DNA of 64,000 nucleotides, from NCBI RefSeq assembly GCF_018918025.1, contig NZ_JAHLPT010000002.1, positions 62,001 through 126,000 of the forward strand, read 5' to 3'. The translations under genes and the position numbers were made by a program. Origin of the DNA: Oscillibacter sp. MSJ-31. GTDB taxonomy: Bacteria; Bacillota; Clostridia; Oscillospirales; Oscillospiraceae. This document shows, one piece after another, positions 51,569 through 60,444 of the stretch (positions are counted from its first letter, which is position 1; each line of letters starts with the position of its first letter). Below the pieces are notes generated by a model. That model did not search any database. It saw only the letters and a program-made list of their open reading frames with translations, and had not been told where the DNA came from.

Positions 51569-52469
51569 CAAAGCCAGCATTACCGCCCTGATGAGTTCCT
51601 TCGGACGGGCGTTTCATGCAGAAAATGAAGAGCATCCGGTTTTCGGGGATTTCCTTGCCAAAGAGCTGATGACAGCAGAAGAATATGCCGCCGTTCAAAG
51701 CTATCTTCTCGGCGGAGCGCAGTTCCTTGAGCCGGAGATCGCCCCTGCTGAACAGACACCGAAGGAGCTGCTGCGCCAGCTCATAAATACGCACATCGCG
51801 CCGTCGCCGCTCTGCCGTGCAGCCTACACGGAGAAGGCTTTGAAAACCGCCGTTCTGACCGGCACAAAGCAATATGTTATCCTCGGCGCAGGTATGGACA
51901 CCTTCGCCTTTCGAGAGCCGGAGTTTTTAGCGAAGTACCGGGTATTCGAGGTCGATCATCCTCTGACGCAGGCGGACAAGCTGGAACGGATCACCCGTGC
52001 CGGTTGGACAGCACCGAACAATCTCACCTTTGTCCCCGTGGATTTTACAAAGGACAGCTTGGCGGAACGGCTGATTACTGCCGGTTTTGACCCGTCTGTA
52101 AAATCCTTTTTCTCATGGCTCGGTGTGACCTACTACCTTTCGGCAGAAGCAATCGACACGATGCTCTCTGCACTGTCCTCGATCTGTGCGGACGGCAGCA
52201 CCCTTGTGTTTGATTATCCGGACGAATACTTCTTTGACGCGCCCGAAAAGCGTGTGCAAAACACCATTATGATGGCAAAAGCAGGCGGTGAACCGATGAA
52301 GTCGGCGTTTTCTTATGCGGAGCTTGAAAAGTTGCTGGAGAAGCATGGGTTTCTGATCTATGAACTGCTGACACCGGATGATATTCAAAGGGACGTGATC
52401 GACAAGGCCGGGGCAGATCTGAAAGCCTTTGAGCATGTCAATTACTGCCTTGCGGTCAGGAAAAATTAA
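51561..52469 (+). CDS. SAM-dependent methyltransferase, leucine carboxyl methyltransferase type
   Basis: A 302-residue protein. YVILGAGMDTFAFREPEFLA is the SAM-binding motif, and RVFEVDHPLTQADKLERIT with SFFSWLGVTYYLSAEAID matches the TIGR00027/LCM group. These methylate carboxyl groups of small molecules or proteins. ATG at 51561 follows GGAGGTCAACGGA and overlaps the previous stop by 8 bases. Confidence 0.88.
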   Translation: MNNKASITALMSSFGRAFHAENEEHPVFGDFLAKELMTAEEYAAVQSYLLGGAQFLEPEIAPAEQTPKELLRQLINTHIAPSPLCRAAYTEKALKTAVLTGTKQYVILGAGMDTFAFREPEFLAKYRVFEVDHPLTQADKLERITRAGWTAPNNLTFVPVDFTKDSLAERLITAGFDPSVKSFFSWLGVTYYLSAEAIDTMLSALSSICADGSTLVFDYPDEYFFDAPEKRVQNTIMMAKAGGEPMKSAFSYAELEKLLEKHGFLIYELLTPDDIQRDVIDKAGADLKAFEHVNYCLAVRKN

Positions 52470-52479
52470 ATTCTATGGA

Positions 52480-52680
52480 GGCGAGGCACGGATCGGGGTC
52501 TATCAATCTGTGTATTCTACCGCAGAACTTTATCATGTTACTGACAAAGATAAAAACGCAACGTACACCAACGAGGTGTACCAGAGCCGGTAGGTAGCCC
52601 GGCCGTCCTATGTAAATAGGGTAAGTAACCTGCCCCTCCGGGTTGTCCATTCTTTGTTCAACAATTATTTTAGGAGGGAT
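52480..52680 (+). promoter_or_regulatory. Likely yjdF-motif riboswitch
   Basis: Three clean stems lie just ahead of yjdF: GTACACC/GGTGTAC (52563-52581), GCCGG/CCGGC (52586-52603) and CCTAT/ATAGG with a GTAA loop (52607-52620). The position and these stems fit the yjdF motif, a riboswitch reported to sense azaaromatic compounds. The ligand here is inferred. Confidence 0.65.
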
Positions 52681-52684
52681 TCTT

Positions 52685-53098
52685 ATGGACACAGTCAGTA
52701 AACTGACGGTGTATTTTGAAGAGCCGTTCTGGGTCGGCGTTTTTGAGCGGATGGAAAACGGCAAGCTGTCTGTATGTAAGGTTACCTTTGGCGCAGAGCC
52801 AAAAGATTATGAAGTCTGGGAGTTCGTTCTCAAGCACTATGACAGGTTGGTGTTCAGCGCTGCGATTGCATCTGAAATGAAAAAGACCGCAGATAACCCC
52901 AAAAGAAGGCAGCGTGAAGTGAAGAAGCAGATGCGCGTTTCCGGCATCGGAACGAAGTCCCAACAAGCGTTGCAGATGCAGCGGGAGGAAATCAAAATGG
53001 AACGAAAACAAATCAGCAGGCAGCAGCGTGAGGCAGAGAAACAGCGTCAGTTCGATTTGAAACAGCAAAAGCGGAAAGAAAAGCACAGAGGCCATTAG
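52685..53098 (+). CDS. yjdF: YjdF-family protein (DUF2992)
   Basis: A 137-residue protein. KLTVYFEEPFWVGVFERMEN, then KVTFGAEPKDYEVWEFVLKH, is YjdF; a Lys/Gln-rich helical tail follows (about 80-137, RQQREAEKQRQFDLKQQKRK). Function unknown. ATG at 52685 behind AGGAGGG. Expression is probably set by the upstream RNA. Confidence 0.88.
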   Translation: MDTVSKLTVYFEEPFWVGVFERMENGKLSVCKVTFGAEPKDYEVWEFVLKHYDRLVFSAAIASEMKKTADNPKRRQREVKKQMRVSGIGTKSQQALQMQREEIKMERKQISRQQREAEKQRQFDLKQQKRKEKHRGH

Positions 53099-53140
53099 AC
53101 ATTTTATCTGACAACCATGAATTTGTGGAGGATAACTATT

Positions 53141-53743
53141 GTGGATAAAGCAGTTATTTATATACACGGAAAAGGTGAAAATGCTGAAGAAGCTATTCAT
53201 TACAAGCCGCTCTTTAGTGATTGTGATGTGATTGGTCTTGACTATACTGCACAGTTTCCATGGGAAGCAAAAGAAGAATTTCCATTACTTTTTAATTCGA
53301 TTTATACAAACTACAAGACTGTTGAAATAATCGCCAATAGCATTGGAGCGTATTTTGCTATCAACGCTTTAGCAAATCAGCAAATAGAGAAAGCATATTT
53401 TATTTCGCCCGTTGTAGATATGGAAAGACTTATTGCTGATATGATGATTTGGGCAAATGTTACAGAAGATGAACTCAAAGAGAAAAAAGAAATTCAGACA
53501 ACCTTTGGAGAGACCCTTTCATGGGATTATCTTTGCTATGTAAGAGAAAATCCTATTATATGGAAAATCCCGACGCACATTTTGTATGGTGAAAAAGATA
53601 ATCTTACCGCTTATGGAACGATATTTGAATTTGCACAGAGAACGAATTCAACACTTTCTATTATGAAAAATGGAGAGCATTGGTTTCATACGGATGAACA
53701 AATGAAATTCCTTGATGAATGGATAATAAAATCATCCAAATAA
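53141..53743 (+). CDS. Alpha/beta hydrolase-like protein
   Basis: A 200-residue protein from GTG at 53141 behind GGAGGATAACTATT; an ATG at 53117 would put that site inside the frame. VEIIANSIGAYFAINAL holds the Ser nucleophile with a NSIG elbow rather than GxSxG. ILYGEKDNLTAY supplies the acid and GEHWFHTDEQ the His. Substrate unknown. It is AT-richer than its neighbours, suggesting a separate origin. Confidence 0.78.
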   Translation: MDKAVIYIHGKGENAEEAIHYKPLFSDCDVIGLDYTAQFPWEAKEEFPLLFNSIYTNYKTVEIIANSIGAYFAINALANQQIEKAYFISPVVDMERLIADMMIWANVTEDELKEKKEIQTTFGETLSWDYLCYVRENPIIWKIPTHILYGEKDNLTAYGTIFEFAQRTNSTLSIMKNGEHWFHTDEQMKFLDEWIIKSSK

Positions 53744-53765
53744 ATTCCGATTTACGGAGGGGATT

Positions 53766-54125
53766 ATGAAAAACACAAACCAACTGATCGGCTGCTGCGG
53801 GTTGGACTGTGAAACCTGCGACGCCAGAATCGCAACGCTTACAAACGACAACGCCCTGCGTGAGAAAACCGCTGAATTGTGGACAAAGCTCAACGGGGTT
53901 CCGATCACGCCGGAGATGATCAACTGCATCGGCTGCCGAATGGAAGGCGCAAAAACGCCGTTTTGCGACAAGCTCTGCCCGGTACATAACTGTGTCCGCG
54001 AAAAGGGACTGGATACCTGCGCAGACTGCAGAAAAATGGAGGAATGCCCGACACTGGGGCAGATCGCTGCAAATAGCCCGTTTGTCTTGGAAAACCTGAA
54101 GCAGTTGAAGCAGGCCAATGTCTGA
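53766..54125 (+). CDS. DUF3795 cysteine-rich protein
   Basis: A 119-residue protein. LIGCCGLDCETCDARIAT, then CIGCRMEGAKTPFC and CADCRKMEECPTLG, give about 12 cysteines in the DUF3795 pattern, likely for zinc or an iron-sulfur cluster. GGAGGGGATT precedes the ATG. It overlaps the next gene by 8 bases. Confidence 0.85.
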   Translation: MKNTNQLIGCCGLDCETCDARIATLTNDNALREKTAELWTKLNGVPITPEMINCIGCRMEGAKTPFCDKLCPVHNCVREKGLDTCADCRKMEECPTLGQIAANSPFVLENLKQLKQANV

Positions 54126-54645
54126 TGCAATGGCGGTAAACAACGCAGAATTTCGCGTAATCAAGCTCCTTGGGAAAGGAAAAGGCGGCTACTCCTATCT
54201 TGTTACAAACAGAACGACGCAATATGTTCTGAAACAGATCCACCATGAGCCTTGCGAATACTATGCGTTCGGGGACAAGCTGCGCTCTGAGTTGCGGGAC
54301 TATGAGACGCTGCGCAAGCTGGGAATCCCAATGCCCCGACTTCTGGCGGTGGATGCCCCGCAGGAGCGCATTTTGAAGGAATACATCGCTGGGGCAACGG
54401 TGGCGGAGCTACTCAAAGAGGGACGGATGGAACCCGACTGGCTTGCGCAGGTACAGGCCATGTGCAGCCTGCTATACCCGGCTGGACTGAACATCGACTA
54501 CTATCCCACCAACTTCGTCCCGTGCGACGGAATGCTTTACTACATCGACTACGAGTGCAACACCTATATGGAGCAATGGGACTTTGAACATTGGGGCATC
54601 CAGTATTGGACTGCGCAGGCAGTGGAAAGGACGGAGGAAACATGA
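54118..54645 (+). CDS. Small protein-kinase-like / aminoglycoside phosphotransferase-like protein
   Basis: A 175-residue protein. VIKLLGKGKGGYSYLVTNRT looks like a nucleotide loop, YVLKQI the ATP-binding Lys, GLNIDYYPTNFV the catalytic Asp...Asn and LYYIDYECN the metal Asp. It is about half the usual kinase length, as in compact choline-kinase-like proteins. It is coupled to its neighbours on both sides. Substrate unknown. Confidence 0.7.
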   Translation: MSDAMAVNNAEFRVIKLLGKGKGGYSYLVTNRTTQYVLKQIHHEPCEYYAFGDKLRSELRDYETLRKLGIPMPRLLAVDAPQERILKEYIAGATVAELLKEGRMEPDWLAQVQAMCSLLYPAGLNIDYYPTNFVPCDGMLYYIDYECNTYMEQWDFEHWGIQYWTAQAVERTEET

Positions 54646-55241
54646 GAATCCCTTTGGAGGACAGGCACCTCTATGCTTTACTGGCGCTTCTCGTACTGGC
54701 GGTTTTCTACGGCATTTATTTTGCAAAGGTGCTGGCACAAAAGCACCGCGGTATCCAGACCCGGCAGATCGGGCGCAGAAAGGAAAAATCCATTCACACG
54801 GTTGAAGTGCTGATGTGCATTGCGACGCTGGGTGCGCCCATCGCACAACTTCTCTCCATCGCTTTCGGTTGGGGCTATCTTCCCGCGAACACACGGTTTA
54901 CCGGCTTCTGCGTCGGGATACTGGGCGATGGCATTTTTCTTCTTTCCGTTCTGTGCATGAAAGATAGCTGGCGGGCGGGTATTCCCGACAAGGATAAAAC
55001 GGAGCTTGTCACCACCGGCATTTACCGTTTCAGCCGCAACCCGGCGTTCCTCGGCTTTGACCTCATGTATGTCGGTGTCCTGCTGCTGTACGGAAACCTG
55101 CTGACGCTCAGTTTTTCTGCCTTTGCCATCGTCATGCTCCACTTGCAGATATTGCAGGAGGAGCGATACCTTGTGAACACCTTTGGCGCGCCGTATCAGG
55201 AGTATTGCCGCCATGTGTCCCGGTATTGGGGCAGAAAATAA
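54642..55241 (+). CDS. Isoprenylcysteine carboxyl methyltransferase-family membrane protein
   Basis: A 199-residue protein with four to five helices. ELVTTGIYRFSRNPAFLGFD and EERYLVNTFGAPYQEYCRHV are the ICMT/phospholipid methyltransferase signature. It methylates a lipid or isoprenyl substrate with SAM. ATG at 54642 overlaps the kinase-like stop by 4 bases. Confidence 0.87.
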   Translation: MRIPLEDRHLYALLALLVLAVFYGIYFAKVLAQKHRGIQTRQIGRRKEKSIHTVEVLMCIATLGAPIAQLLSIAFGWGYLPANTRFTGFCVGILGDGIFLLSVLCMKDSWRAGIPDKDKTELVTTGIYRFSRNPAFLGFDLMYVGVLLLYGNLLTLSFSAFAIVMLHLQILQEERYLVNTFGAPYQEYCRHVSRYWGRK

Positions 55242-55264
55242 AGACCTTTTCAGGAGGACAGATC

Positions 55265-55765
55265 ATGTCAAAACGAACACGACAATACATCGGAATTCTG
55301 GCTGCACTTGCTGCCTACTACCTCGTTCACGAGGGAGCACATCTGCTGTATGCCCTGCTCACCGGCGTGTTTAAGCAAATTAGGCTTATGGGACTTGGCG
55401 TGCAAATCGACATATATGCCGAGCATATGACAAATATGCAGCTTGGAATCTTTTGCCTTGTGGGTGCGCTGGCGACTTTCTGCGTCGGATACCTGCTCGC
55501 GGCACTTGCAAGGAGCATCTGCCATGCCAAAAGCAAGCTGCTTCGTGCGGTGCTTTACTACATAACGATTGCCTTTCTGCTGCTCGATCCGCTGTATCTA
55601 AGTGTCCTGTGCGGCTTTTTCGGCGGTGGGGATATGAATGGCATCGCCCTTCTTTGCCCGGAGTGGGCGGCAAGGTGCCTTTTCGGTGCGCTGCTTCTTG
55701 TCAATGGACTGGTATTCTGGAAGCGGGTACTGCCTGTCTACCGGCAGTCTTTTGCCAGACAATAG
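55265..55765 (+). CDS. HExxH membrane protein (M50-like)
   Basis: A 166-residue protein with five to six helices. YYLVHEGAHLLYALLTG at about 19-35 has HEGAH inside a helix, like site-2 proteases, although the second M50 motif (NxxPxxxLDG) is not evident (LLDPLYLSV only). AGGAGGACAGATC precedes the ATG. Protease activity is inferred. Confidence 0.65.
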   Translation: MSKRTRQYIGILAALAAYYLVHEGAHLLYALLTGVFKQIRLMGLGVQIDIYAEHMTNMQLGIFCLVGALATFCVGYLLAALARSICHAKSKLLRAVLYYITIAFLLLDPLYLSVLCGFFGGGDMNGIALLCPEWAARCLFGALLLVNGLVFWKRVLPVYRQSFARQ

Positions 55766-55832
55766 AGGGCAAGAGAAACTATAAAAAACGCTTCTAAAGA
55801 ATCATTAAGGTATTGCGGCAAAGGAGAATAGT

Positions 55833-56546
55833 ATGCTGAAAATTGAACACTTATCAAAAAATTATGGGGACAAAAAGGCTGTAGACGATTTGAATCTGCA
55901 CATTGCCCCCGGCGAAATCTATGGCTTTATCGGTCATAACGGCGCCGGCAAGACAACGACGCTGAAATCTGTGGCGGGCATCTTGCAGTTTGACACCGGA
56001 GAAATCTATATTGACGGAAAATCCATCCGGACACAGCCGCTGGAATGTAAGCGCAGCTTTGCCTACATCCCTGATAATCCTGATCTGTACGATTACATGA
56101 CAGGAATCAAATATCTGAATTTCATTGCGGATATTTTCAATGTCAGCGCCGCAGACCGGCAGATGCGTATCCGTAAATACGGAGACCTTTTTGAACTGAC
56201 GGACGATCTGGCGCAGCCCATCGCCGCCTATTCCCACGGCATGAAGCAGAAGCTGGCGATTATTTCTGCATGGCTGCATCAGCCGAAGCTGATCCTGATG
56301 GATGAGCCCTTTGTGGGACTCGACCCCAAGGCATCCCATCTGCTCAAGGAGATGATGCGGGAGGTCTGTGATGCAGGCGGTGCGATTTTCTTCTCTACCC
56401 ATGTGTTAGAGGTGGCGGAAAAGCTCTGCGACAAGGTGGCGATCATCAAGGGCGGAAAGCTGATTCGCTCCGGTACCATGGACGCAGTAAAAGGCGACGA
56501 TTCTCTGGAGGATGTATTCTTGGAGCTGGAGGAAGAATCATGCTGA
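55833..56546 (+). CDS. ABC transporter ATP-binding protein
   Basis: A 237-residue protein. Walker A GFIGHNGAGKTTTLKSV, signature AAYSHGMKQKLAIISAW (YSHGMKQ in place of LSGGQ), Walker B LILMDEPFVGLD and the H-loop STHVLEVAEK are present. It works with the next gene, which it overlaps by 7 bases. AAAGGAGAATAGT precedes the ATG. Confidence 0.93.
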   Translation: MLKIEHLSKNYGDKKAVDDLNLHIAPGEIYGFIGHNGAGKTTTLKSVAGILQFDTGEIYIDGKSIRTQPLECKRSFAYIPDNPDLYDYMTGIKYLNFIADIFNVSAADRQMRIRKYGDLFELTDDLAQPIAAYSHGMKQKLAIISAWLHQPKLILMDEPFVGLDPKASHLLKEMMREVCDAGGAIFFSTHVLEVAEKLCDKVAIIKGGKLIRSGTMDAVKGDDSLEDVFLELEEESC

Positions 56547-58141
56547 AGCTTTTGCTGAAGAAACAGCTGCTTGAAATCTTTCAAGTCTATTATTACGATG
56601 CCAAAAAGAACAAGGCTCGTTCCAAAGTTTCGACCGGCTTGCATTTTCTCCTGTTCGCTTTACTGGTTTTTGGGCTTTTGGGCGGAATCTTTACATTCCT
56701 CGCTGTGAAACTGTGCGCTCCCCTGATTGCGGCGGGAATGAACTGGCTGTATTTTGCGCTGATGGGGTTGATCGCTGTACTGTTGGGCGCTTTTGGCAGC
56801 GTGTTCAACACCTATGCGGGTCTGTATCTGCCGAAGGACAATGATTTACTTCTGTCTATGCCAATTCCCATTTCGGCATTGGTGGGCGCACGCTTGTTCG
56901 GCGTCTACCTGATGGGACTTCTGTATTCTGCTGTTGTCATTCTCCCAGCGGTCATTGTTTACTGGGTCACGGCGGGTGTTACGCTACCGGCAGTTCTGGG
57001 CGGCTTGTTGATAACCTTGCTGATTTCTGTATTTGTCCTGACCATATCCTGTGTGCTGGGATGGATCGTGGCCAAAATCAGCCGGAAGCTGAAGCACAAG
57101 AGCCTGATCACGGTTCTTATTTCGCTGGTGGTTATCGGCGCATATTATTTTGTGTATTTCAAGGCACAGGGCATGATTCAGGATTTACTGGCAAATGCCA
57201 CGGTTTATGGCGCACGGATCAAAGGCGCTGCCTATCCAGTGTACCTGTTTGGAAGTGTTGGAATTGGCGATGTCCGGGCATCCGCAATTGTCTCTGCGGC
57301 GGTTGCTGTGCTGTTTTCACTGATGTGGGTACTGCTTTCCCGCAGCTTTTTGCGGATTGCAACCGCTACGGGAAAAGTGGCACGCAGAGAATACCGGGAG
57401 ACGCACAGCAGGCACCGAAGCGTCAACACAGCACTACTGTGCCGGGAATTTTCCCGCTTCACCGCAAATCCCAACTATATGCTCAACTGTGGTCTTGGCA
57501 CATTCCTGATGCCGGTCTGCGGGATTGCGGTGCTGTGGAAGGGTAGCGAGCTATTCGCCGTGCTGGATGCTATCTTTGCTGAAACGCCAGACAGTGTACC
57601 TTTGCTGCTCGGCGTGGTGTTTTGCGGTTTTGCGTCCATGAATTTAACGACAGCACCTTCTATATCCTTGGAGGGAAAAAGCCTATGGCTTCTGCAATCT
57701 CTACCGGTGGAGCCTTGGAGGATTTTTCAGGCAAAAATCGAGATGCAGCTTCTTTTAACCGGCTTGCCCATGCTCCTGTGTATTGTTTGCACGGCGGCAG
57801 TTTATCCCCTGCATCCGATGCAGCTGCTGGTGCTTCTTCTTTTTGAAGGCTCCTTTGTACTACTCATGGCGCTGGTTGGCTTGCTCCTTGGTGTCAAAAT
57901 GCCGACATTGACATGGACAAATGAGATCGTGCCCATCAAGCAAGGAGGCGCGGTCATGATCACATTGTTTGGCGCTTTCGGATATATCGTGCTGCTGTTC
58001 GTGGGATTTATGCTCCTGCCCGGATGGATGCTGGGCTTTTGCAGATATATGAGCTGCTTTGTGGCTGCAAATCTTTTCTTATCCGTCTTGGCCTACCTTT
58101 GGCTGCGGAAGAAAGGTGTTGCCCGCTTTTCAGCTCTTTAA
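56540..58141 (+). CDS. ABC exporter membrane subunit
   Basis: A 533-residue protein with about 12 helices and a cytosolic N-terminal start (LLKKQLLEIFQVYYYDAKKN) typical of putative ABC exporter permeases next to NatA-type ATPases. ISLEGKSLWLLQSLPVEPWR in the second half is conserved in such permeases. Substrate unknown; peptide or ion export is a guess. Confidence 0.85.
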   Translation: MLKLLLKKQLLEIFQVYYYDAKKNKARSKVSTGLHFLLFALLVFGLLGGIFTFLAVKLCAPLIAAGMNWLYFALMGLIAVLLGAFGSVFNTYAGLYLPKDNDLLLSMPIPISALVGARLFGVYLMGLLYSAVVILPAVIVYWVTAGVTLPAVLGGLLITLLISVFVLTISCVLGWIVAKISRKLKHKSLITVLISLVVIGAYYFVYFKAQGMIQDLLANATVYGARIKGAAYPVYLFGSVGIGDVRASAIVSAAVAVLFSLMWVLLSRSFLRIATATGKVARREYRETHSRHRSVNTALLCREFSRFTANPNYMLNCGLGTFLMPVCGIAVLWKGSELFAVLDAIFAETPDSVPLLLGVVFCGFASMNLTTAPSISLEGKSLWLLQSLPVEPWRIFQAKIEMQLLLTGLPMLLCIVCTAAVYPLHPMQLLVLLLFEGSFVLLMALVGLLLGVKMPTLTWTNEIVPIKQGGAVMITLFGAFGYIVLLFVGFMLLPGWMLGFCRYMSCFVAANLFLSVLAYLWLRKKGVARFSAL

Positions 58142-58170
58142 TGGAAAAACAACAAGTTTTAGGAGGAACT

Positions 58171-59004
58171 ATGAAACACTACAAGAACACAATCACAATG
58201 CTGTTGACCGCAGCGGTATTGCTGGTATCTGTCTTTATGACGGGGTGTACCAGTCCGACAGAGCCGAAGAACAACACCCCATCCGGGACAGACGCGCCCG
58301 CCGAATCCGACGGCTTTGGCGTGTATGTCAAGCTGGAGCGCGATGATGCCAGCTCTATCGCCCTGCACGGCGGCAGCAGCTTTACAAAGGTATGTGAAAA
58401 TGCGGATGGTTCGCTGTTAAAGGCCGGTGAATGGCTTTTCACCGGGGACGATATTGTACAGCTTTCCCAAAAGGACAACTGCTCCGTCCTCTTTACCGTC
58501 AGTGCGCATGATGCCGACGATACGCTGCTGGGAGAAGGCACCTTCCTCTACGATGTGGCACAAGAAAAGCTGTATGTCACGATCTCTGAGGACGGCGTGA
58601 CATGCTCCACCTCCGATGCAGCCGATGCCCTGGCAGATGTGCCGCCGGTGCTGACGCTGCCCATTCTGGATGAGATCGACCGGAATGTGACCATCGGAAC
58701 CTCCGGTTCTTCGCTGCTGGCCGTGCAGGAGGCGGCCAAGCTGCTGGACTGGGGCGAGAACACCGGCCTTGGTACGGATGAGATCAGCGACGCCGCCTCC
58801 ACATGGCTGGCTGCAAGGAACAATGACCTGACCGACTGCCTGAAAAAGCTGGAGCTGGTGGACGAAGCCTACCGGAAACTTCTGACTGACGAAGCACGGG
58901 AGCTGCTGGACAGTGCCGGGTGTGAAGATGTAGAGATCACTTGGGGCAGCGACCCGGTAGAGCCGGTGGAGGCTATCATGCAGGCGGCGGGGCTTCGCGG
59001 ATGA
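58171..59004 (+). CDS. Lipoprotein of the ABC exporter cluster
   Basis: A 277-residue protein. Signal with lipobox SVFMTGCTSP (Cys about 26), a Pro/Ser/Thr-rich linker, a beta-rich middle (FGVYVKLERDDASSIALHGG) and a helical C terminus (LEDVEITWGS-like end CEDVEITWGSDPVEPVEA). AGGAGG precedes the ATG at 58171. It follows the permease closely and is likely part of the same unit. Confidence 0.75.
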   Translation: MKHYKNTITMLLTAAVLLVSVFMTGCTSPTEPKNNTPSGTDAPAESDGFGVYVKLERDDASSIALHGGSSFTKVCENADGSLLKAGEWLFTGDDIVQLSQKDNCSVLFTVSAHDADDTLLGEGTFLYDVAQEKLYVTISEDGVTCSTSDAADALADVPPVLTLPILDEIDRNVTIGTSGSSLLAVQEAAKLLDWGENTGLGTDEISDAASTWLAARNNDLTDCLKKLELVDEAYRKLLTDEARELLDSAGCEDVEITWGSDPVEPVEAIMQAAGLRG

Positions 59005-59040
59005 TGCGGGCAGCCAATACGAAGAAAGGAAGTCCTAAAG

Positions 59041-59586
59041 ATGAATAACAGCTTGTTTGTCATAGAGCGCGCACGGGCAGAGGATGCCGCAGCACTCTTG
59101 GATTATCTGAAAATCGTGGGCGGCGAAACCGAAAATCTCAGCTTCGGTGCGGAGGGAGTGCCGCTCGACCTTGAAACGGAGCAAGACTATCTGCGTTCGC
59201 AGTGCGAATCAGCGGACAATGTGCAGTATCTCGCCAAGGTATATGGCGAGATCATCGGCACGGCAAGCCTGAACCGCAAGCCCCGGCGTATGAGCCATCG
59301 CGGAGAGTTTGGCGTCAGTCTGAAAAAAGCGTGGTGGGGCTGCGGTGCGGCGTCTGCGCTGACGGAAGCTGTTCTTGCCTTTGCCAAGGAGAACGGCTTC
59401 GAGCAGTTGAATCTGGAGGTGCGCAGCAGCAATGCCCGCGCCATCCATCTGTATGAGAAGTATGGCTTTCGGAAGCTGTGTACGTTTCCTCGTTTCTTCA
59501 AAATCAATGGAGAATATATTGATTTTGACCTGATGAATCTCGAACTGAACACAGCAGACGACCACATAGAGGGAAATATGAGATGA
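59041..59586 (+). CDS. GNAT-family N-acetyltransferase
   Basis: A 181-residue protein. RGEFGVSLKKAWWGCGAASA (acetyl-CoA loop, about 84-103) and NLEVRSSNARAIHLYEKYGF are GNAT motifs. It resembles RimI/RimJ-type or streptothricin-like enzymes; substrate not assignable. AAAGGAAG precedes the ATG. Confidence 0.9.
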   Translation: MNNSLFVIERARAEDAAALLDYLKIVGGETENLSFGAEGVPLDLETEQDYLRSQCESADNVQYLAKVYGEIIGTASLNRKPRRMSHRGEFGVSLKKAWWGCGAASALTEAVLAFAKENGFEQLNLEVRSSNARAIHLYEKYGFRKLCTFPRFFKINGEYIDFDLMNLELNTADDHIEGNMR

Positions 59587-59692
59587 AAGCAATTACCGTA
59601 GAAGCATCTCTAAGTTTCTCTTGGAAATATTCGTCTGAAGAAACTGCATTTTTCAAGCGAGAAATGCTCTCTTTTTTCTCTACAAATATTGC

Positions 59693-59735
59693 TTGATTTT
59701 ATATCACTTTGGTGATACTATTTTTACAGTGATAC
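59693..59735 (+). promoter_or_regulatory. Promoter and operator of the DUF3990-XRE pair
   Basis: TTGATT (59693-59698), 17 bases, TACTAT (59716-59721). TATCAC/GTGATA around TTTG (59702-59717) and a second GTGATAC at 59729-59735 form repeated half-sites. Confidence 0.75.
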
Positions 59736-59751
59736 TTAGGAGGATGCGGAG

Positions 59752-60444
59752 ATGAATCAGAAAATTACCCTATATCATGGCTCCGAACAGATCGTAGAAT
59801 CTCCAACCTTTGGGTTGGGTAAGCAGAACAATGACTTCGGACTGGGCTTCTACTGCACGGAAAGCGAGGAACTCGCCAAAGAATGGGCTGTATCCTCTCT
59901 GCGTAACGGCTTCGTCAATCGTTACAGTCTTGATACAGAATACCTGAAAATTCTGAATCTGAACAATCCAGACTATACGATTTTGAACTGGATTGCTGTT
60001 CTGGTAGCGCATCGTCTGTTTTCTATCAAAAGCCCAGCCGCACAGCGGGCAAAACGATATCTGATTGACAATTTCGGCGTCAACGTCAATGCCTACGACC
60101 TGATCATCGGATACCGTGCCGATGACTCCTATTTTGACTTTGCTGCGTCTTTCCTAAATAACGGAATTTCCGTACAGCAACTCGCAAACGCTATGCGACT
60201 TGGCAAGTTAGGCGAACAGATTGTCATCAAGTCTAAATACGCCTTTTCGCTGCTGCATTACGATGGATTTTCTATTGCGGAAAAGGAAAAATATTATGTT
60301 CGCCGCAAGGCTCGAAATGATGAAGCCGACCAACTTTATTCGGATATACTTGAAGAGGAAACAGATGGTCTGTATATCCTTGATATCATAAGAGGAGGCA
60401 TCCAAAACGATGACCCACGCATACCAAGAAATCTATCTGAGTAA
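59752..60444 (+). CDS. DUF3990 protein, ADP-ribosyltransferase-like toxin candidate
   Basis: A 230-residue protein. LYHGSEQIVESPTFGLGKQN, then DFGLGFYCTESEELAKEWAV, is the DUF3990 start, whose YHG...GFY pattern recalls ADP-ribosyltransferases. It overlaps the downstream XRE protein by 35 bases, and the promoter carries repeats, the layout of a toxin-antitoxin pair. Toxicity is inference. GGAGGATGCGGAG precedes the ATG. Confidence 0.8.
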   Translation: MNQKITLYHGSEQIVESPTFGLGKQNNDFGLGFYCTESEELAKEWAVSSLRNGFVNRYSLDTEYLKILNLNNPDYTILNWIAVLVAHRLFSIKSPAAQRAKRYLIDNFGVNVNAYDLIIGYRADDSYFDFAASFLNNGISVQQLANAMRLGKLGEQIVIKSKYAFSLLHYDGFSIAEKEKYYVRRKARNDEADQLYSDILEEETDGLYILDIIRGGIQNDDPRIPRNLSE

